Assembly: GCF_014189455.1 (NCBI RefSeq)
Contig: NZ_CP050296.1
Coordinates: 3,096,001-3,160,000 of the forward strand
Length of the DNA stretch: 64,000 nucleotides
Origin: Mesorhizobium huakuii
Lineage (GTDB): Bacteria > Pseudomonadota > Alphaproteobacteria > Rhizobiales > Rhizobiaceae
Direction of reading: 5' to 3'
Shown here: piece after piece, positions 8,160-17,429 of the stretch
Layout: every line of letters begins with the position of its first letter
Numbering within the stretch: the stretch's first letter is position 1
Position numbers and translations under genes: made by a program
Notes under the pieces: generated by a model
Told to the model about the DNA's origin: nothing
What the model saw: the letters and a program-made list of their open reading frames with translations, nothing else
Database searches by the model: none

Positions 8160-9093
8160 CTGCGACTACACCATCCATGGACGCCATCATCATTTCGGCT
8201 GGGACAATTCCTTTGTCCCGGCCGAGCGGGTGGCGCCTGGCTCGACCATCGAGTTCCAGTGTCTCGATTCTTCCGGCGGCCAGTTGAAGGCCGACAGCAC
8301 GGTCGCCGACATCGCCAAGCTCGACTTCGCCGGGATCAATCCGGTGACCGGGCCGATCTTCGTCGAGGGCGCCGAGCCCGGCGACGCGCTGAAGGTGACG
8401 ATCGAGATGTTCAAACCGTCCGGCTTCGGTTGGACGGGGAACATACCGGGGTTCGGCCTGCTCGCCGACGACTTCAAGGAGCCGGCGCTGAACATCTGGA
8501 AATACGATGCCGCCTCGCTCGAACCGGCGCTGTTCGGCAAAAACGCGCGTGTACCGCTGAAACCCTTCGCCGGCACCATCGGCAATGCGCCGGCTGAGAT
8601 GGGCCTTCACTCGGTCGTGCCGCCACGGCGCGTCGGCGGCAATCTCGACATCCGCGATCTATCTGCCGGCACCACGCTCTACCTCCCGGTGGAAGTTGCG
8701 GGCGCGCTGTTTTCGGTTGGCGATACCCACGCCGCCCAAGGCGACGGCGAGGTCTGTGGCACGGCGATCGAAAGCCCGATGGATGTCGTGCTCAAGCTCG
8801 ACCTGGTCAAGGACGCCAGGCTGAAGACGCCGCGCTTCACGACGCCCGGCCCGGTGACGCGCCATCTCGACGCTAAGGGCTATGAGGTGACGACGGGGAT
8901 TGGACCGGACCTGATGACGGGTGCGAGGGAGGCCGTTGCTCAGATGGTGGACCTGCTTGCCGGGCGCTACAAGATAGACCCGGTCGAAGCCTATATGCTC
9001 GCCTCTGTCTGCGGCGATCTCAGAATCAGCGAAATCGTCGACATGCCCAACTGGGTGGTGTCGTTCTACTTCCCGCGCTGCGTGTTTGAATGA
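8149..9093 (+). CDS. acetamidase/formamidase family amidohydrolase
   Basis: This 314-residue FmdA/AmdA family enzyme hydrolyses short aliphatic amides to the acid and ammonia in the cytoplasm. Recognisable blocks are an early HHHFGWDNSFVP, NPVTGPIFVEGAEPGDALKV and the late GDLRISEIVDMPNWVVSFY. It overlaps the binding-protein gene by 11 bp, and the ATPase gene starts inside its own end, so uptake and hydrolysis are translationally coupled. This makes the operon a nitrogen-scavenging amide system. Confidence 0.88.
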   Translation: MCNSCDYTIHGRHHHFGWDNSFVPAERVAPGSTIEFQCLDSSGGQLKADSTVADIAKLDFAGINPVTGPIFVEGAEPGDALKVTIEMFKPSGFGWTGNIPGFGLLADDFKEPALNIWKYDAASLEPALFGKNARVPLKPFAGTIGNAPAEMGLHSVVPPRRVGGNLDIRDLSAGTTLYLPVEVAGALFSVGDTHAAQGDGEVCGTAIESPMDVVLKLDLVKDARLKTPRFTTPGPVTRHLDAKGYEVTTGIGPDLMTGAREAVAQMVDLLAGRYKIDPVEAYMLASVCGDLRISEIVDMPNWVVSFYFPRCVFE

Positions 9094-10892
9094 AGGCCGG
9101 CACAGGCAAAAACCGGACCGGGGCAACCGCCCCGGTGACGGCCGGGGCGGTGCTCGACATCGCCAACCTCTCCGTCAGCGTGCGCGGCGACGATGGCGAG
9201 CGCGAGGTCGTCTCCAATCTCTCGCTGACGCTGGCGCGTGGCGAAACGCTCTGCATTGCCGGCGAGTCCGGTTCCGGCAAGTCGATGACGGCGCTGGCGA
9301 TCATGCAATTGCTGCCGCAGCCTGCCGCCCGCATATCGTCAGGCACAATCCATCTCGGCAATACCGATCTGACTACTCTCGACGAGCGCCGGATGCGCCG
9401 CATTCGCGGCGACCGCATCGCCATGATCTTCCAGGAGCCGATGACCTCGCTCAACCCGGTGCTGACGATCGGCCGGCAGCTCACCGAGTCCATCGAGGCG
9501 CATACCAGCCTGTCACAGGCGCAGGCGCGCCAGCGCGCCATCGAAGCGCTGAAGGCGGTGCGCATTTCGGAGGCTGAAAGCCGGCTAAAACAGTTTCCGC
9601 ACGAACTGTCCGGCGGCATGCGCCAGCGGGTGATGATCGCCATGGCGCTGGCGCTCGAACCCGACGTGCTGATCGCCGATGAGCCGACGACGGCGCTCGA
9701 CGTCACCGTGCAGGGCGAGGTTCTGGAGCTCTTGCGCGACCTGCAGCGCCAGCATGGCACCAGCGTCATCCTCATCACCCACGACATGGGCGTGGTCGCC
9801 GAAATGGCCGACCGCGTCATCATCATGCGGCATGGCCGCATGGTCGAGGAGGGAAAGACATCGGACATTTTTGCCCGGCCGCAGGCGGATTATACGCGCG
9901 AGCTGCTGGCCGCCGTGCCGCGCATCGGCAGCGGTGTCGGCCGCCAGAAATCACGGGACGTCGAGACGGCGACGCCGGTTCATGTCGCCGACGTCAAAGA
10001 CCTGCATGTCCGCTTCGACCTGCGCGGTGGCGTTTTCGGCCGGGTCACCCGCCGTGTTCACGCGGTCGAAGGCGTCAGTTTCTCGATCGCGCCCAACGAG
10101 ACGCTGGCGCTGGTCGGCGAATCCGGTTGCGGCAAGTCGACCACCGCCAAGGCGCTGGCCGGGCTGGTGCCCTACAGCGGCGACATCGTCGTCGGCGGAC
10201 GCAATTTGTCGGGCCTTGGCCGCGACGAGCGCAAGGCCGTGCGCCGCGACGTGCAGATGATTTTCCAGGATCCCTTCGCCTCGCTCGACCCACGCATGCG
10301 CGTCGGCGACCTCGTCGCCGAGCCGCTGGTCATCCACGGCATCGCCTCGAAGGAAGAGCGCCGGGAGCGCGTGGCGGCACTGTTCGAGCGCGTCGGCCTG
10401 TCGGCCGACCAGATGGAGCTCTATCCGCACGAATTCTCCGGCGGCCAGCGTCAGCGCGTCTGCATCGCTCGCGCGCTTGCCTTGCGGCCGAAGCTGATCA
10501 TCGCCGACGAAAGCGTTTCGGCGCTCGACGTCTCGGTGCAGGCGCGCGTGCTCGACCTGTTGAAGGAATTGCAGCGCGAATTCGGCGTCGCCTATCTCTT
10601 CATCTCGCATGACATGGCGGTGGTCGAGAACATCTCCGACCGCGTCGCCGTCATGTATCTCGGCCAGATCGTCGAGATGGGCACGCGCGACCAGGTCTTT
10701 TCCAACCCGCGTCATCCCTACACCAGGCGGCTGATCGAGGCCGTGCCGGTGCCGGACCCGGCGCAGCGCAGAAGCCGCTTCGCCCGTCTCGACCAGGAAA
10801 TCCCGAGCGCCACCCGCAGGATCGGCGAGGCACCGCTGAAACTGGCCCTGCAGGATGTCGGCAACGGCCACCTCGTCACCGCCAGCAATTAA
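9090..10892 (+). CDS. fused double ABC ATPase (DppD-DppF type)
   Basis: This 600-residue protein carries two complete nucleotide-binding domains. The first has Walker A GESGSGKS, signature LSGGMRQR and Walker B VLIADEPTTALD; the second has GESGCGKS, FSGGQRQR and LIIADESVSALD (ADES instead of ADEP, catalytic Glu kept). DppD and DppF are often separate proteins, and here they form one chain (GsiA-like). It overlaps the amidase gene by 4 bp and completes the transporter. Confidence 0.92.
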   Translation: MKAGTGKNRTGATAPVTAGAVLDIANLSVSVRGDDGEREVVSNLSLTLARGETLCIAGESGSGKSMTALAIMQLLPQPAARISSGTIHLGNTDLTTLDERRMRRIRGDRIAMIFQEPMTSLNPVLTIGRQLTESIEAHTSLSQAQARQRAIEALKAVRISEAESRLKQFPHELSGGMRQRVMIAMALALEPDVLIADEPTTALDVTVQGEVLELLRDLQRQHGTSVILITHDMGVVAEMADRVIIMRHGRMVEEGKTSDIFARPQADYTRELLAAVPRIGSGVGRQKSRDVETATPVHVADVKDLHVRFDLRGGVFGRVTRRVHAVEGVSFSIAPNETLALVGESGCGKSTTAKALAGLVPYSGDIVVGGRNLSGLGRDERKAVRRDVQMIFQDPFASLDPRMRVGDLVAEPLVIHGIASKEERRERVAALFERVGLSADQMELYPHEFSGGQRQRVCIARALALRPKLIIADESVSALDVSVQARVLDLLKELQREFGVAYLFISHDMAVVENISDRVAVMYLGQIVEMGTRDQVFSNPRHPYTRRLIEAVPVPDPAQRRSRFARLDQEIPSATRRIGEAPLKLALQDVGNGHLVTASN

Positions 10893-10917
10893 GGCGCGGC
10901 CAGCTCACTTCGCCAAC

Positions 10918-13900
10918 TCACGCCACCGGGGAACTGCTCTCCGATGGTCTCGCAGGTAACTCGCCCAATGCCTTTAGCGAATACAAGCTTTCCATCTCTT
11001 CCGCCGGGCGCTCGGGGAACTGCCGGTTCCAGAGCTGTACGACATATTCGGCCATTTTCAGCTTGATGGCCAAATCCGTCCCGTATGTGCGCAACACATG
11101 GTGATGGATCATCTGCCGTGTGCGCAGCAGGGCCTCTGAATGGGAAGCCATGATGAGGCTGGTTACGCTGTCCCTGTGCCGACGGTGATGGTTGAGCAAT
11201 GCGGACTCGTAGGCGACGGAGCCGTTACGTATTGCCTCGAGGATAAAGTACCAATCGCCACTCGTAGGCAGGGACAGGAGGTGCTCGGCGAAATCTGTCG
11301 TGATTTCAAACTTCCGAAAAACCGCCGCACTGATGTTGAAGACCGTATTCTTGACACCCAGCCCGTCGTTGACTTCCTGTTCCGCCGAAACTTGGTAGCT
11401 GCGTTTCCATTTGAAATTGGAGAGATCGGTGAGGTACGGGCTGGACGGATAGTCGCCGACGATCTCGCTTCGATCGTTGATGATCTTCGATGCGCAATAA
11501 GCAAACTTCACGCTTGGATCGCGGAACAGTGGCACGAGGGTTTCGAGGAAAGCCGGGTCGGATACGTCGTCGGCTTCGGCGATCCAGATCAAATCGGCCC
11601 TTGCGAGCTCTATGCCCTTGAACCATTGAGGATAGGGCGACCCGGAATTGCTTTCATTGACGATGACACGGGTACCATGGACACCGGCATAATAATCCAG
11701 AATCGATTTGCTATCGTCCGTTGACGCATCATCCAGGATGATGAGTTCAAAATCCTGGAAGGACTGCCCCAGAATACTGTCCATACGCTCGTGCAGGTAG
11801 CGGGCGTAATTGTAGTTCGGCACGATGATCGAGACCGCGGGCGGCTTGCCGGCGACCTTCCGCATCGTCGACAGCAGGCGCGGAAAGACCCGATCGGTGG
11901 AAAAATGCCGCCGTGCCTTGGCGCCTGCCTGCCTGCCGAGCTTCCTGCACAATGGCTGGTCCTGGATCAGTTTCTGCGTGGCATCGGCCATCGCGACAGG
12001 ATCAGCCCATTTGACAACGATGCCGGCATCGTCCTCGACGAAATCTGGTGCCCCGCCGCTCCCTGCGAAGCAGATCACCGGCAACTCGGCGAATGCCGCC
12101 TCCAGCATGACACGGCCGAACGGCTCTTCTCGGGAAGTCAGAAGAAACAGATCGGCAGCCAGCAGATGGCCGCGCACATCTTCGACATCGCCCAGAAATG
12201 TGACCTTTTCGCCCAGCCCGTCCGCTTGCAATCTGTCGAGTTGCTGCGACCACGTACCGAAAGCCTCATCCCGTTCCCGCTCCGGTAACGAACCGAGCCA
12301 GTAGAAATGATAGTCTTCGACCCCGCGAGCACGAAGAATGCGGGCCACCTCGATAAAGAGGTCGGCACCCTTGCGGAATGGCATTCCGAGGCCGGATCCC
12401 AGCACGATGGTCTTGTCCACCGGCCAGCCGGCGCGTTGGCGACTTTCAAGGCGCTGGATTTCCGTACGACTGTGATCGGCGTCGGTTTGCGGAACCGCAC
12501 TTGGAATGACGTCTATGGCGTTCGCTTCGACATTGTACTCGGCCGCCAGATAGTCCCGGACACTTGGGGAACACGCTATGAATCTCTGCGTGCGCGAGAC
12601 GACATCCCCCATGTCGTCCTTGGCGTATCGGGCGACGCTCGTTGCCAATTCCCTGGCATGTGTCAGGATAGGACTGCCCAGTTCACCAAGCAGCGCTTGC
12701 ACACGGCCGGTGGCCAGACTGTTGCAATAGATGAGGTCCGGCCTACCGCCGAACCAGGCGGTTATGCGTGCCAGCCTTGTAGCGGTGGGCTCGGTCCTCG
12801 AAACCGGATCATCCAGAAGGACGGTATCGACGATGCGTCGAAACTCTTCGAACCGTTCACCGCCTGCCAGGCACAGCACCTTGATCTCCAGGTCCGTGTG
12901 CGCCTGGAGCCATTTGACGATGTCGAGCAATGAGGCCTGCGCGCCACCGAGAACCGCATCGTGCGACACGAACAAAACGCTCCAGGACGGATCCCTGGGC
13001 AGTTTGCCGGCGGCTATCGAAGCCGACAGGACGTACCGCGTCTCCTGCAGATAGGCATAGCCGTAGCGGGCATCGGGCTCGAGATAGGCTCCTTCCGCCC
13101 ACTCGTTCCACGCATTGACGAAGATCAGCCGGCTGTCGAAATCGGCAAAACGGTCGCATGTATCGACGACCGCGTTGGTGAGCCATTCTTTGTAGCGGGA
13201 CGGCGATGCGTTCACCAGAATGTAGGCTGCCTCCATTCTCCGTGCGGTGTTGTCCCAGGAGGGGCAAAGTCCGCGAAACAGCGTGTAAGGAACCTGCGGG
13301 TAGGCGCGGCTGCGATTGAGGAGCTCTGCCCAGTCGTAGATCTTTCCCCTGAAACCGCTCTTGAGCGTTGGGATGCTGTCGTTGATCTCGGGGAATCTTC
13401 CAAGATTCGGTGGAAACTCGACGGCGGCGTCGAATCCGAATTCGGCGGGATCGCCCATGTCGAACGACTGCGGATAGGCAAGAAAAATCTCGCCGATGCC
13501 GGCTTCCCGGCAATAAGCTCTCCAGCGCTGTGCCGTTTCCGTCGCCGACGGAAACAATCCGGGCCGGTAAATCATGAGGAGTGGCTTGCCGCCGACACGA
13601 ATGTATCGCCGGTCACGGAAATAGCCGGATACATGCTCGATGAAGGCCAGGTCGTCCTCGGGCGAGTGCGATTGCGGGATCAGCACCTCCTGGTTGCGCC
13701 CATCCCAACGGCGGCTCCAAGGCTCATTTGCCCAATTGATACAGAAGCCCAGTTCATGAGCATCATTTTCGATAAATTGGGTGATCGGCATATCGAGGAC
13801 GCGCTTGCCGTTGAACCAGTAGAAGTGGAAACAGAACCCCGAAATGCCATATTGCATGGCGATCTCGATCTGTTCCTTCTGGATGTCCTTAACCCGCAAA

Positions 13901-14505
13901 TCATAGAAGCCGAGGTCTCCCGGCAGCCGGGGCTGATAATGACCGTCGAACTGCGGCACCGCACGTGTCACATTCGTCCACTCCGTGAAGCCTTTGCCCC
14001 AAAAAGCATCATTTTCGGGGATCGGGTGGAACTGCGGCAGATAGAATGCAATCAGGCGCGCCCTCAAAGCGGCCGGTCGCCCCTCGCTGAATCGCGGCAC
14101 ATAGGTGGCGGGTCTCTGGATGTCGCCGGCATTTGTGCCCGGAGCACGTCGGGTGCTGCGCCCCTCAATCTTGCCAAAACGAATGTAGTGATCCAACGGA
14201 TTCATCGACGCGACAGCCACGTCGGGATATTTCGTCAGGTAGTATTCGTTGTCGAAGTTCGGACTTGGGTTCCGGGACTCGGCGACACCGTGCCTGATGT
14301 AGTGCAGGATCGGATCTTTCCCGCTCCTGACTACATCCGGATTTTGAACGAGATACCACGACACATCGAACAGCCCGCTGGCTCGAATTCGTTGACGGAG
14401 CCGAAATCTCTTCCATCGCGTTCTGCTGGCCAACGATCCTACGAAGATCAAAAATTCGGATCTATCCAATCGGGTCTGCCTCGCGGGAATCCGGCGTCGT
14501 GTCAT
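10918..14505 (-). CDS. multidomain glycan protein: WbsX/GH99-like domain plus GT4 and GT2 glycosyltransferase domains
   Basis: This protein of about 1195 residues has three modules. The N-terminal part has two short repeats of the form FDVSWYLVQNPDV...LHYIRHG (about 48-120). A WbsX/GH99-like domain (about 150-500, LIAFYLPQFHPIPENDAFWG, GFTEWTNV) follows. Then come a GT-B (GT4) glycosyltransferase (about 510-860, with a LTSREEPFGRVMLEAAFAE block) and a GT-A (GT2) domain (about 890-1110, VSIIVPNYNYARYLHERMDS, LDDASTD). The ATG at 14505 is preferred to an upstream TTG at 14517. It overlaps rgpF-like gene's end and is probably involved in O-antigen or capsular polysaccharide assembly. Confidence 0.85.
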   Translation of the reverse strand: MTRRRIPARQTRLDRSEFLIFVGSLASRTRWKRFRLRQRIRASGLFDVSWYLVQNPDVVRSGKDPILHYIRHGVAESRNPSPNFDNEYYLTKYPDVAVASMNPLDHYIRFGKIEGRSTRRAPGTNAGDIQRPATYVPRFSEGRPAALRARLIAFYLPQFHPIPENDAFWGKGFTEWTNVTRAVPQFDGHYQPRLPGDLGFYDLRVKDIQKEQIEIAMQYGISGFCFHFYWFNGKRVLDMPITQFIENDAHELGFCINWANEPWSRRWDGRNQEVLIPQSHSPEDDLAFIEHVSGYFRDRRYIRVGGKPLLMIYRPGLFPSATETAQRWRAYCREAGIGEIFLAYPQSFDMGDPAEFGFDAAVEFPPNLGRFPEINDSIPTLKSGFRGKIYDWAELLNRSRAYPQVPYTLFRGLCPSWDNTARRMEAAYILVNASPSRYKEWLTNAVVDTCDRFADFDSRLIFVNAWNEWAEGAYLEPDARYGYAYLQETRYVLSASIAAGKLPRDPSWSVLFVSHDAVLGGAQASLLDIVKWLQAHTDLEIKVLCLAGGERFEEFRRIVDTVLLDDPVSRTEPTATRLARITAWFGGRPDLIYCNSLATGRVQALLGELGSPILTHARELATSVARYAKDDMGDVVSRTQRFIACSPSVRDYLAAEYNVEANAIDVIPSAVPQTDADHSRTEIQRLESRQRAGWPVDKTIVLGSGLGMPFRKGADLFIEVARILRARGVEDYHFYWLGSLPERERDEAFGTWSQQLDRLQADGLGEKVTFLGDVEDVRGHLLAADLFLLTSREEPFGRVMLEAAFAELPVICFAGSGGAPDFVEDDAGIVVKWADPVAMADATQKLIQDQPLCRKLGRQAGAKARRHFSTDRVFPRLLSTMRKVAGKPPAVSIIVPNYNYARYLHERMDSILGQSFQDFELIILDDASTDDSKSILDYYAGVHGTRVIVNESNSGSPYPQWFKGIELARADLIWIAEADDVSDPAFLETLVPLFRDPSVKFAYCASKIINDRSEIVGDYPSSPYLTDLSNFKWKRSYQVSAEQEVNDGLGVKNTVFNISAAVFRKFEITTDFAEHLLSLPTSGDWYFILEAIRNGSVAYESALLNHHRRHRDSVTSLIMASHSEALLRTRQMIHHHVLRTYGTDLAIKLKMAEYVVQLWNRQFPERPAEEMESLYSLKALGELPARPSESSSPVA

Positions 14506-15790
14506 CGTCCCAGGCAACGCCGGAGATCTCTGTGCAGATCATTCCAAGCACACGCTCGAGGGCATGCTGCAATGTGCCGTCATGTTGGCTTGCCTCTTCG
14601 GGGAAGGCTGCCAAAGGCAGATCAAGCCGCATGAGGGGTTCCAGCGCGCTGCGGCGAACCCAGAACATCGTCCCGGCAAAGAAGTCGAGACGGGAACTGG
14701 AGGGCATCCCCATTGTCGCCAGCAAATTGAGGACCATCGCCCTGTTCTCGCCCCACGCAGCCTTCTCCCCCTTCCATTCATTGGGCAACCGAAAGCGTCT
14801 GGATCCAATGATCTGGGTGTCGGGCGAACGCTCGAATTCGGCGATGATGCGGTCAACCACGTCGCGGGACCCGATCAGGTCGAAGGCGCTCGCCTGGCGC
14901 CAAATCTCACCAAGGACCATACGCGGCCCGCTCGGCCCCGACTTCTTGCCATGCAGCTTGCAGATGAGATCGAAGGGATCGAGCCTTCCTTCGCGGAGCA
15001 GTTGGATGAACGGGCCGACATCGCGACCGCGATTGTCATAGACAACGATCTCGACATCCCGAAATTTCGCCTGAACGCGTGCCGCGAGTGCCGTGTCGGG
15101 CCGGGTCAGTGTGAGGATGAGATGGAACGGACGATCGATCGCTTCCAGCAGCGCCTCGAATTCGGGCCAGAGATCCACGTAGTGCAGGTGAAGCGCGACG
15201 GCGATCTTCGGCTCGACGGTGGGCCGGCGTTCGGGTGCCTCGGCTGGCGGACCATCAAAGTGCCGCGACAGGGTCTTCTGCAGATTGTCGCTTGCCGTGC
15301 CAAACCCCCAACCGGCAAGGCTGCCGAGGGCACGGGCCAATTCGCGCCCTTCCGCTCCTGCAATGTGCAAAAGAGGCTGCAATACGAGGCCTCGGCCAAA
15401 CCGCAGTTGAAAGCGCTTGTGGCGACGGCGTCGACTCAACAGCGTGCCAATATCCCCGATGCCTAAGGGTCTAACGCTCGCCGCAACGAGGTCGCCTCTA
15501 TCAAATTGCAGTACCAAGCCGCCTTCGCTGCTTCTGAGCAGATAGGACGTCCGCCTGGTAACCGGCACGTAGACGATCCTGTCGGCATGTCCTGGGCGGC
15601 GAACATTGACCCGGAGAAACGGCATCCGCCTGTCTGTCGGCGAAAGCTCGACGATGTAGCGTCCCGGCGCGTCGATGTGGATTTCGCTCACGTCACTGCT
15701 TCGGTCGACGCCCCATGCCTCTTCCTTTCGCGGCTCGCGGGGCAGGACATCAGCCAAGGCAACGCTGGTGTCGGCAGTGTCAGGCGACAT
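14462..15790 (-). CDS. RgpF-like rhamnan-synthesis family protein
   Basis: This protein of about 442 residues has a C-terminal half matching the RgpF family (KIAVALHLHYVDLWPEFEAL, YDNRGRDVGPFIQLL, KLHGKKS, FFAGTMFWVRRSAL). Members occur in rhamnose-rich polysaccharide clusters and resemble glycosyltransferases. The N-terminal 150 residues are less conserved. The ATG at 15790 is chosen over a TTG at 15835; it overlaps the upstream GT2 gene end by 11 bp, so the three glycan genes form one operon. Confidence 0.8.
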   Translation of the reverse strand: MSPDTADTSVALADVLPREPRKEEAWGVDRSSDVSEIHIDAPGRYIVELSPTDRRMPFLRVNVRRPGHADRIVYVPVTRRTSYLLRSSEGGLVLQFDRGDLVAASVRPLGIGDIGTLLSRRRRHKRFQLRFGRGLVLQPLLHIAGAEGRELARALGSLAGWGFGTASDNLQKTLSRHFDGPPAEAPERRPTVEPKIAVALHLHYVDLWPEFEALLEAIDRPFHLILTLTRPDTALAARVQAKFRDVEIVVYDNRGRDVGPFIQLLREGRLDPFDLICKLHGKKSGPSGPRMVLGEIWRQASAFDLIGSRDVVDRIIAEFERSPDTQIIGSRRFRLPNEWKGEKAAWGENRAMVLNLLATMGMPSSSRLDFFAGTMFWVRRSALEPLMRLDLPLAAFPEEASQHDGTLQHALERVLGMICTEISGVAWDDDTTPDSREADPIG

Positions 15791-16655
15791 AGCCGCTGTT
15801 CCGATTCGCGCGCGATCGGTCAAGGATGCTGTCAAATATACCTATCAGTCGGCCCAAGGAATTGATCAGTCTGTTTCGATTAAGCGTCAGGCAATAGAAG
15901 CCTATTTTCGTCGAATAACGGAGTATGTCCACGAATGGGCTATAGGCGATGCCGTACTTTTTGCGCAAGTGGATCTCCGAGCGCATCTTCGACCGATACC
16001 GGAAGATCCGTGAGCGGGTTGATTGCGCAACCGAAGTGCCAATGTCGTGGACGGCATGTGCGCCACTGACAAGGATCATCGGCTCGTCACGCTGCAGCAG
16101 ACGGTATGAGAGGTCGTCATCCTCGAAATACAGAAAGATATCCTCATCAAACCCGCCCGTATCCAGGAAGAGCGTCCGTTTGATCATGAACACGCCGCCA
16201 TTGACGAAGCGGACGCAACAATCTCCCCAGACCTGCCGAACACGTGTGGGCAGCGACACGCCGGAAAGGCGATCGATTTCGCTCTGCTCGCGAAACCACA
16301 ACCGCCCATCCACCGTGTTGGTGCGGGGCACGAAGACGCCGCAATTTGGGTAGCGTTCAGCCGCCTGCATAAGCGCATCGACGGCGTCTGTCTCAAGACG
16401 CACATCGGGGTTGATGAACAGCAGATACTCCCCCGATGCCGCCGCCGCCCCGATGTTGCAGGCGTGCCCAAAGCCGAGATTTACAGCATTATCAATACGA
16501 TGGACGGCAAGGCCGGATAGCGCGGCGGAAAGATCGTCGGTGCTTGCATTGTCGACGCATACGATCTCCAGCCCTGGCGGCAGGCGAGCAAGCGCGCCAC
16601 GCACGGTATGCGCGCTGTTATGCGTTACAGTGATAGCAGTTATCGACGTATTCAT
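15780..16655 (-). CDS. family 2 glycosyltransferase (rhamnosyltransferase-like)
   Basis: This 291-residue GT-A enzyme begins with the GT2 strand (ITAITVTHNSAHTV), then VCVDNASTDD, NLGFGHACNIGA and the metal-binding stretch LLFINPDVRLE, the usual arrangement of WbbL/rhamnosyl GT2 proteins. It is the first gene of the glycan operon on this strand. The ATG at 16655 is preferred to the TTG at 16661. Donor and acceptor sugars cannot be deduced. Confidence 0.85.
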   Translation of the reverse strand: MNTSITAITVTHNSAHTVRGALARLPPGLEIVCVDNASTDDLSAALSGLAVHRIDNAVNLGFGHACNIGAAAASGEYLLFINPDVRLETDAVDALMQAAERYPNCGVFVPRTNTVDGRLWFREQSEIDRLSGVSLPTRVRQVWGDCCVRFVNGGVFMIKRTLFLDTGGFDEDIFLYFEDDDLSYRLLQRDEPMILVSGAHAVHDIGTSVAQSTRSRIFRYRSKMRSEIHLRKKYGIAYSPFVDILRYSTKIGFYCLTLNRNRLINSLGRLIGIFDSILDRSRANRNSGYVA

Positions 16656-16753
16656 TGCCAAGCCATCCTGATATCTCAGTTGGCGTCCCCGTGGAAGGCT
16701 AGAGGTCCATACGCAATCTAAGCGTTGCGACTCAGGCGGTCGAGTCCATACTA

Positions 16754-16963
16754 TTGACTAATATAGGGGATGACGGGGCGCGGCCGCACAATAAGGCACC
16801 GAGCGGGCAGGAAACCGCGGCTATCGTCGGCGATCTCCAGGAACTGGCCGGCCTTGGAAAGGCCGCTGGTCGCAAATTCCCGCATGAATTCTCCGGCGGC
16901 CAGCGCCAGCGCATCTCCATCGCCAGGGCGCGCGAACCGCTACGGCTGATGCCGAGGCTTTGA
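16754..16963 (+). pseudogene. remnant of an oligopeptide-type ABC ATPase gene
   Basis: A 69-codon frame contains GRKFPHEFSGGQRQRISIAR, the ABC signature region of DppF/OppF-like ATPases, then loses similarity (AREPLRLMPRL) and stops. No Walker A lies before it and no Walker B after it. The 393-bp gap between 16655 and 17055 holds nothing else that I recognise. The following part of the same protein type survives as another remnant at 28376-28539. Confidence 0.65.
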
Positions 16964-17054
16964 GCGAGAGTGGGTTGAGTGCCGACTAGGGCGGGACTCG
17001 GACTGCATCTTGGCTTGAGGCAGAAGAACCTGCGCCAACTGATGGTCTGCAACC

Positions 17055-17429
17055 TCATCCTCGCTGGTGCTCCGTCACCCTCGTACGGCCCGGCGAGAAC
17101 CACGCCTCCAGTATGGGCAAGGCTCCTCGAGGGTCGCAGCGGCCGCACATGAACAGGTCGAGGGCTGCATAGCCGGTCTCGGGCCAGGTGTGGATGCTGA
17201 TATGGGATTCGGCGAGCAAGGCGACGCCGGTGATGCCGCCCTCCTCGCCGAAATTGTGCAACATGACGCCGAGCACCGTGGCGCCGCAGGCCGCTGCCGC
17301 CTCGCGCAACACGCGCTCGATGCCCTCGGCATCCCGCAACCCGCGGCACTCCCAGAAATCGACGAGCAGATGCAGGCCGGGGGCGAAGGCCTGCTCGGTT
17401 TGGGCCTGATCGGTCACACAGCTATCCAT
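17055..17429 (-). CDS. speD: S-adenosylmethionine decarboxylase proenzyme
   Basis: This 124-residue prokaryotic class 1 AdoMetDC contains the self-cleavage and catalytic block ESHISIHTWPE: S75 becomes the pyruvoyl group, H80 is the processing base and C95 the catalytic cysteine, all at family spacing. The product, decarboxylated SAM, is the aminopropyl donor for spermidine synthase, encoded three genes upstream. Its ATG overlaps the preceding stop (TGATG). It is the last gene of the nine-gene operon. Confidence 0.92.
   Translation of the reverse strand: MDSCVTDQAQTEQAFAPGLHLLVDFWECRGLRDAEGIERVLREAAAACGATVLGVMLHNFGEEGGITGVALLAESHISIHTWPETGYAALDLFMCGRCDPRGALPILEAWFSPGRTRVTEHQRG

Noticed and set aside
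14462..15835. Two equal 56-bp overlaps between the glycan genes
   Set aside because: These arise only if TTG starts are used; with the ATG starts the overlaps are 44 and 11 bp and carry no special signal.
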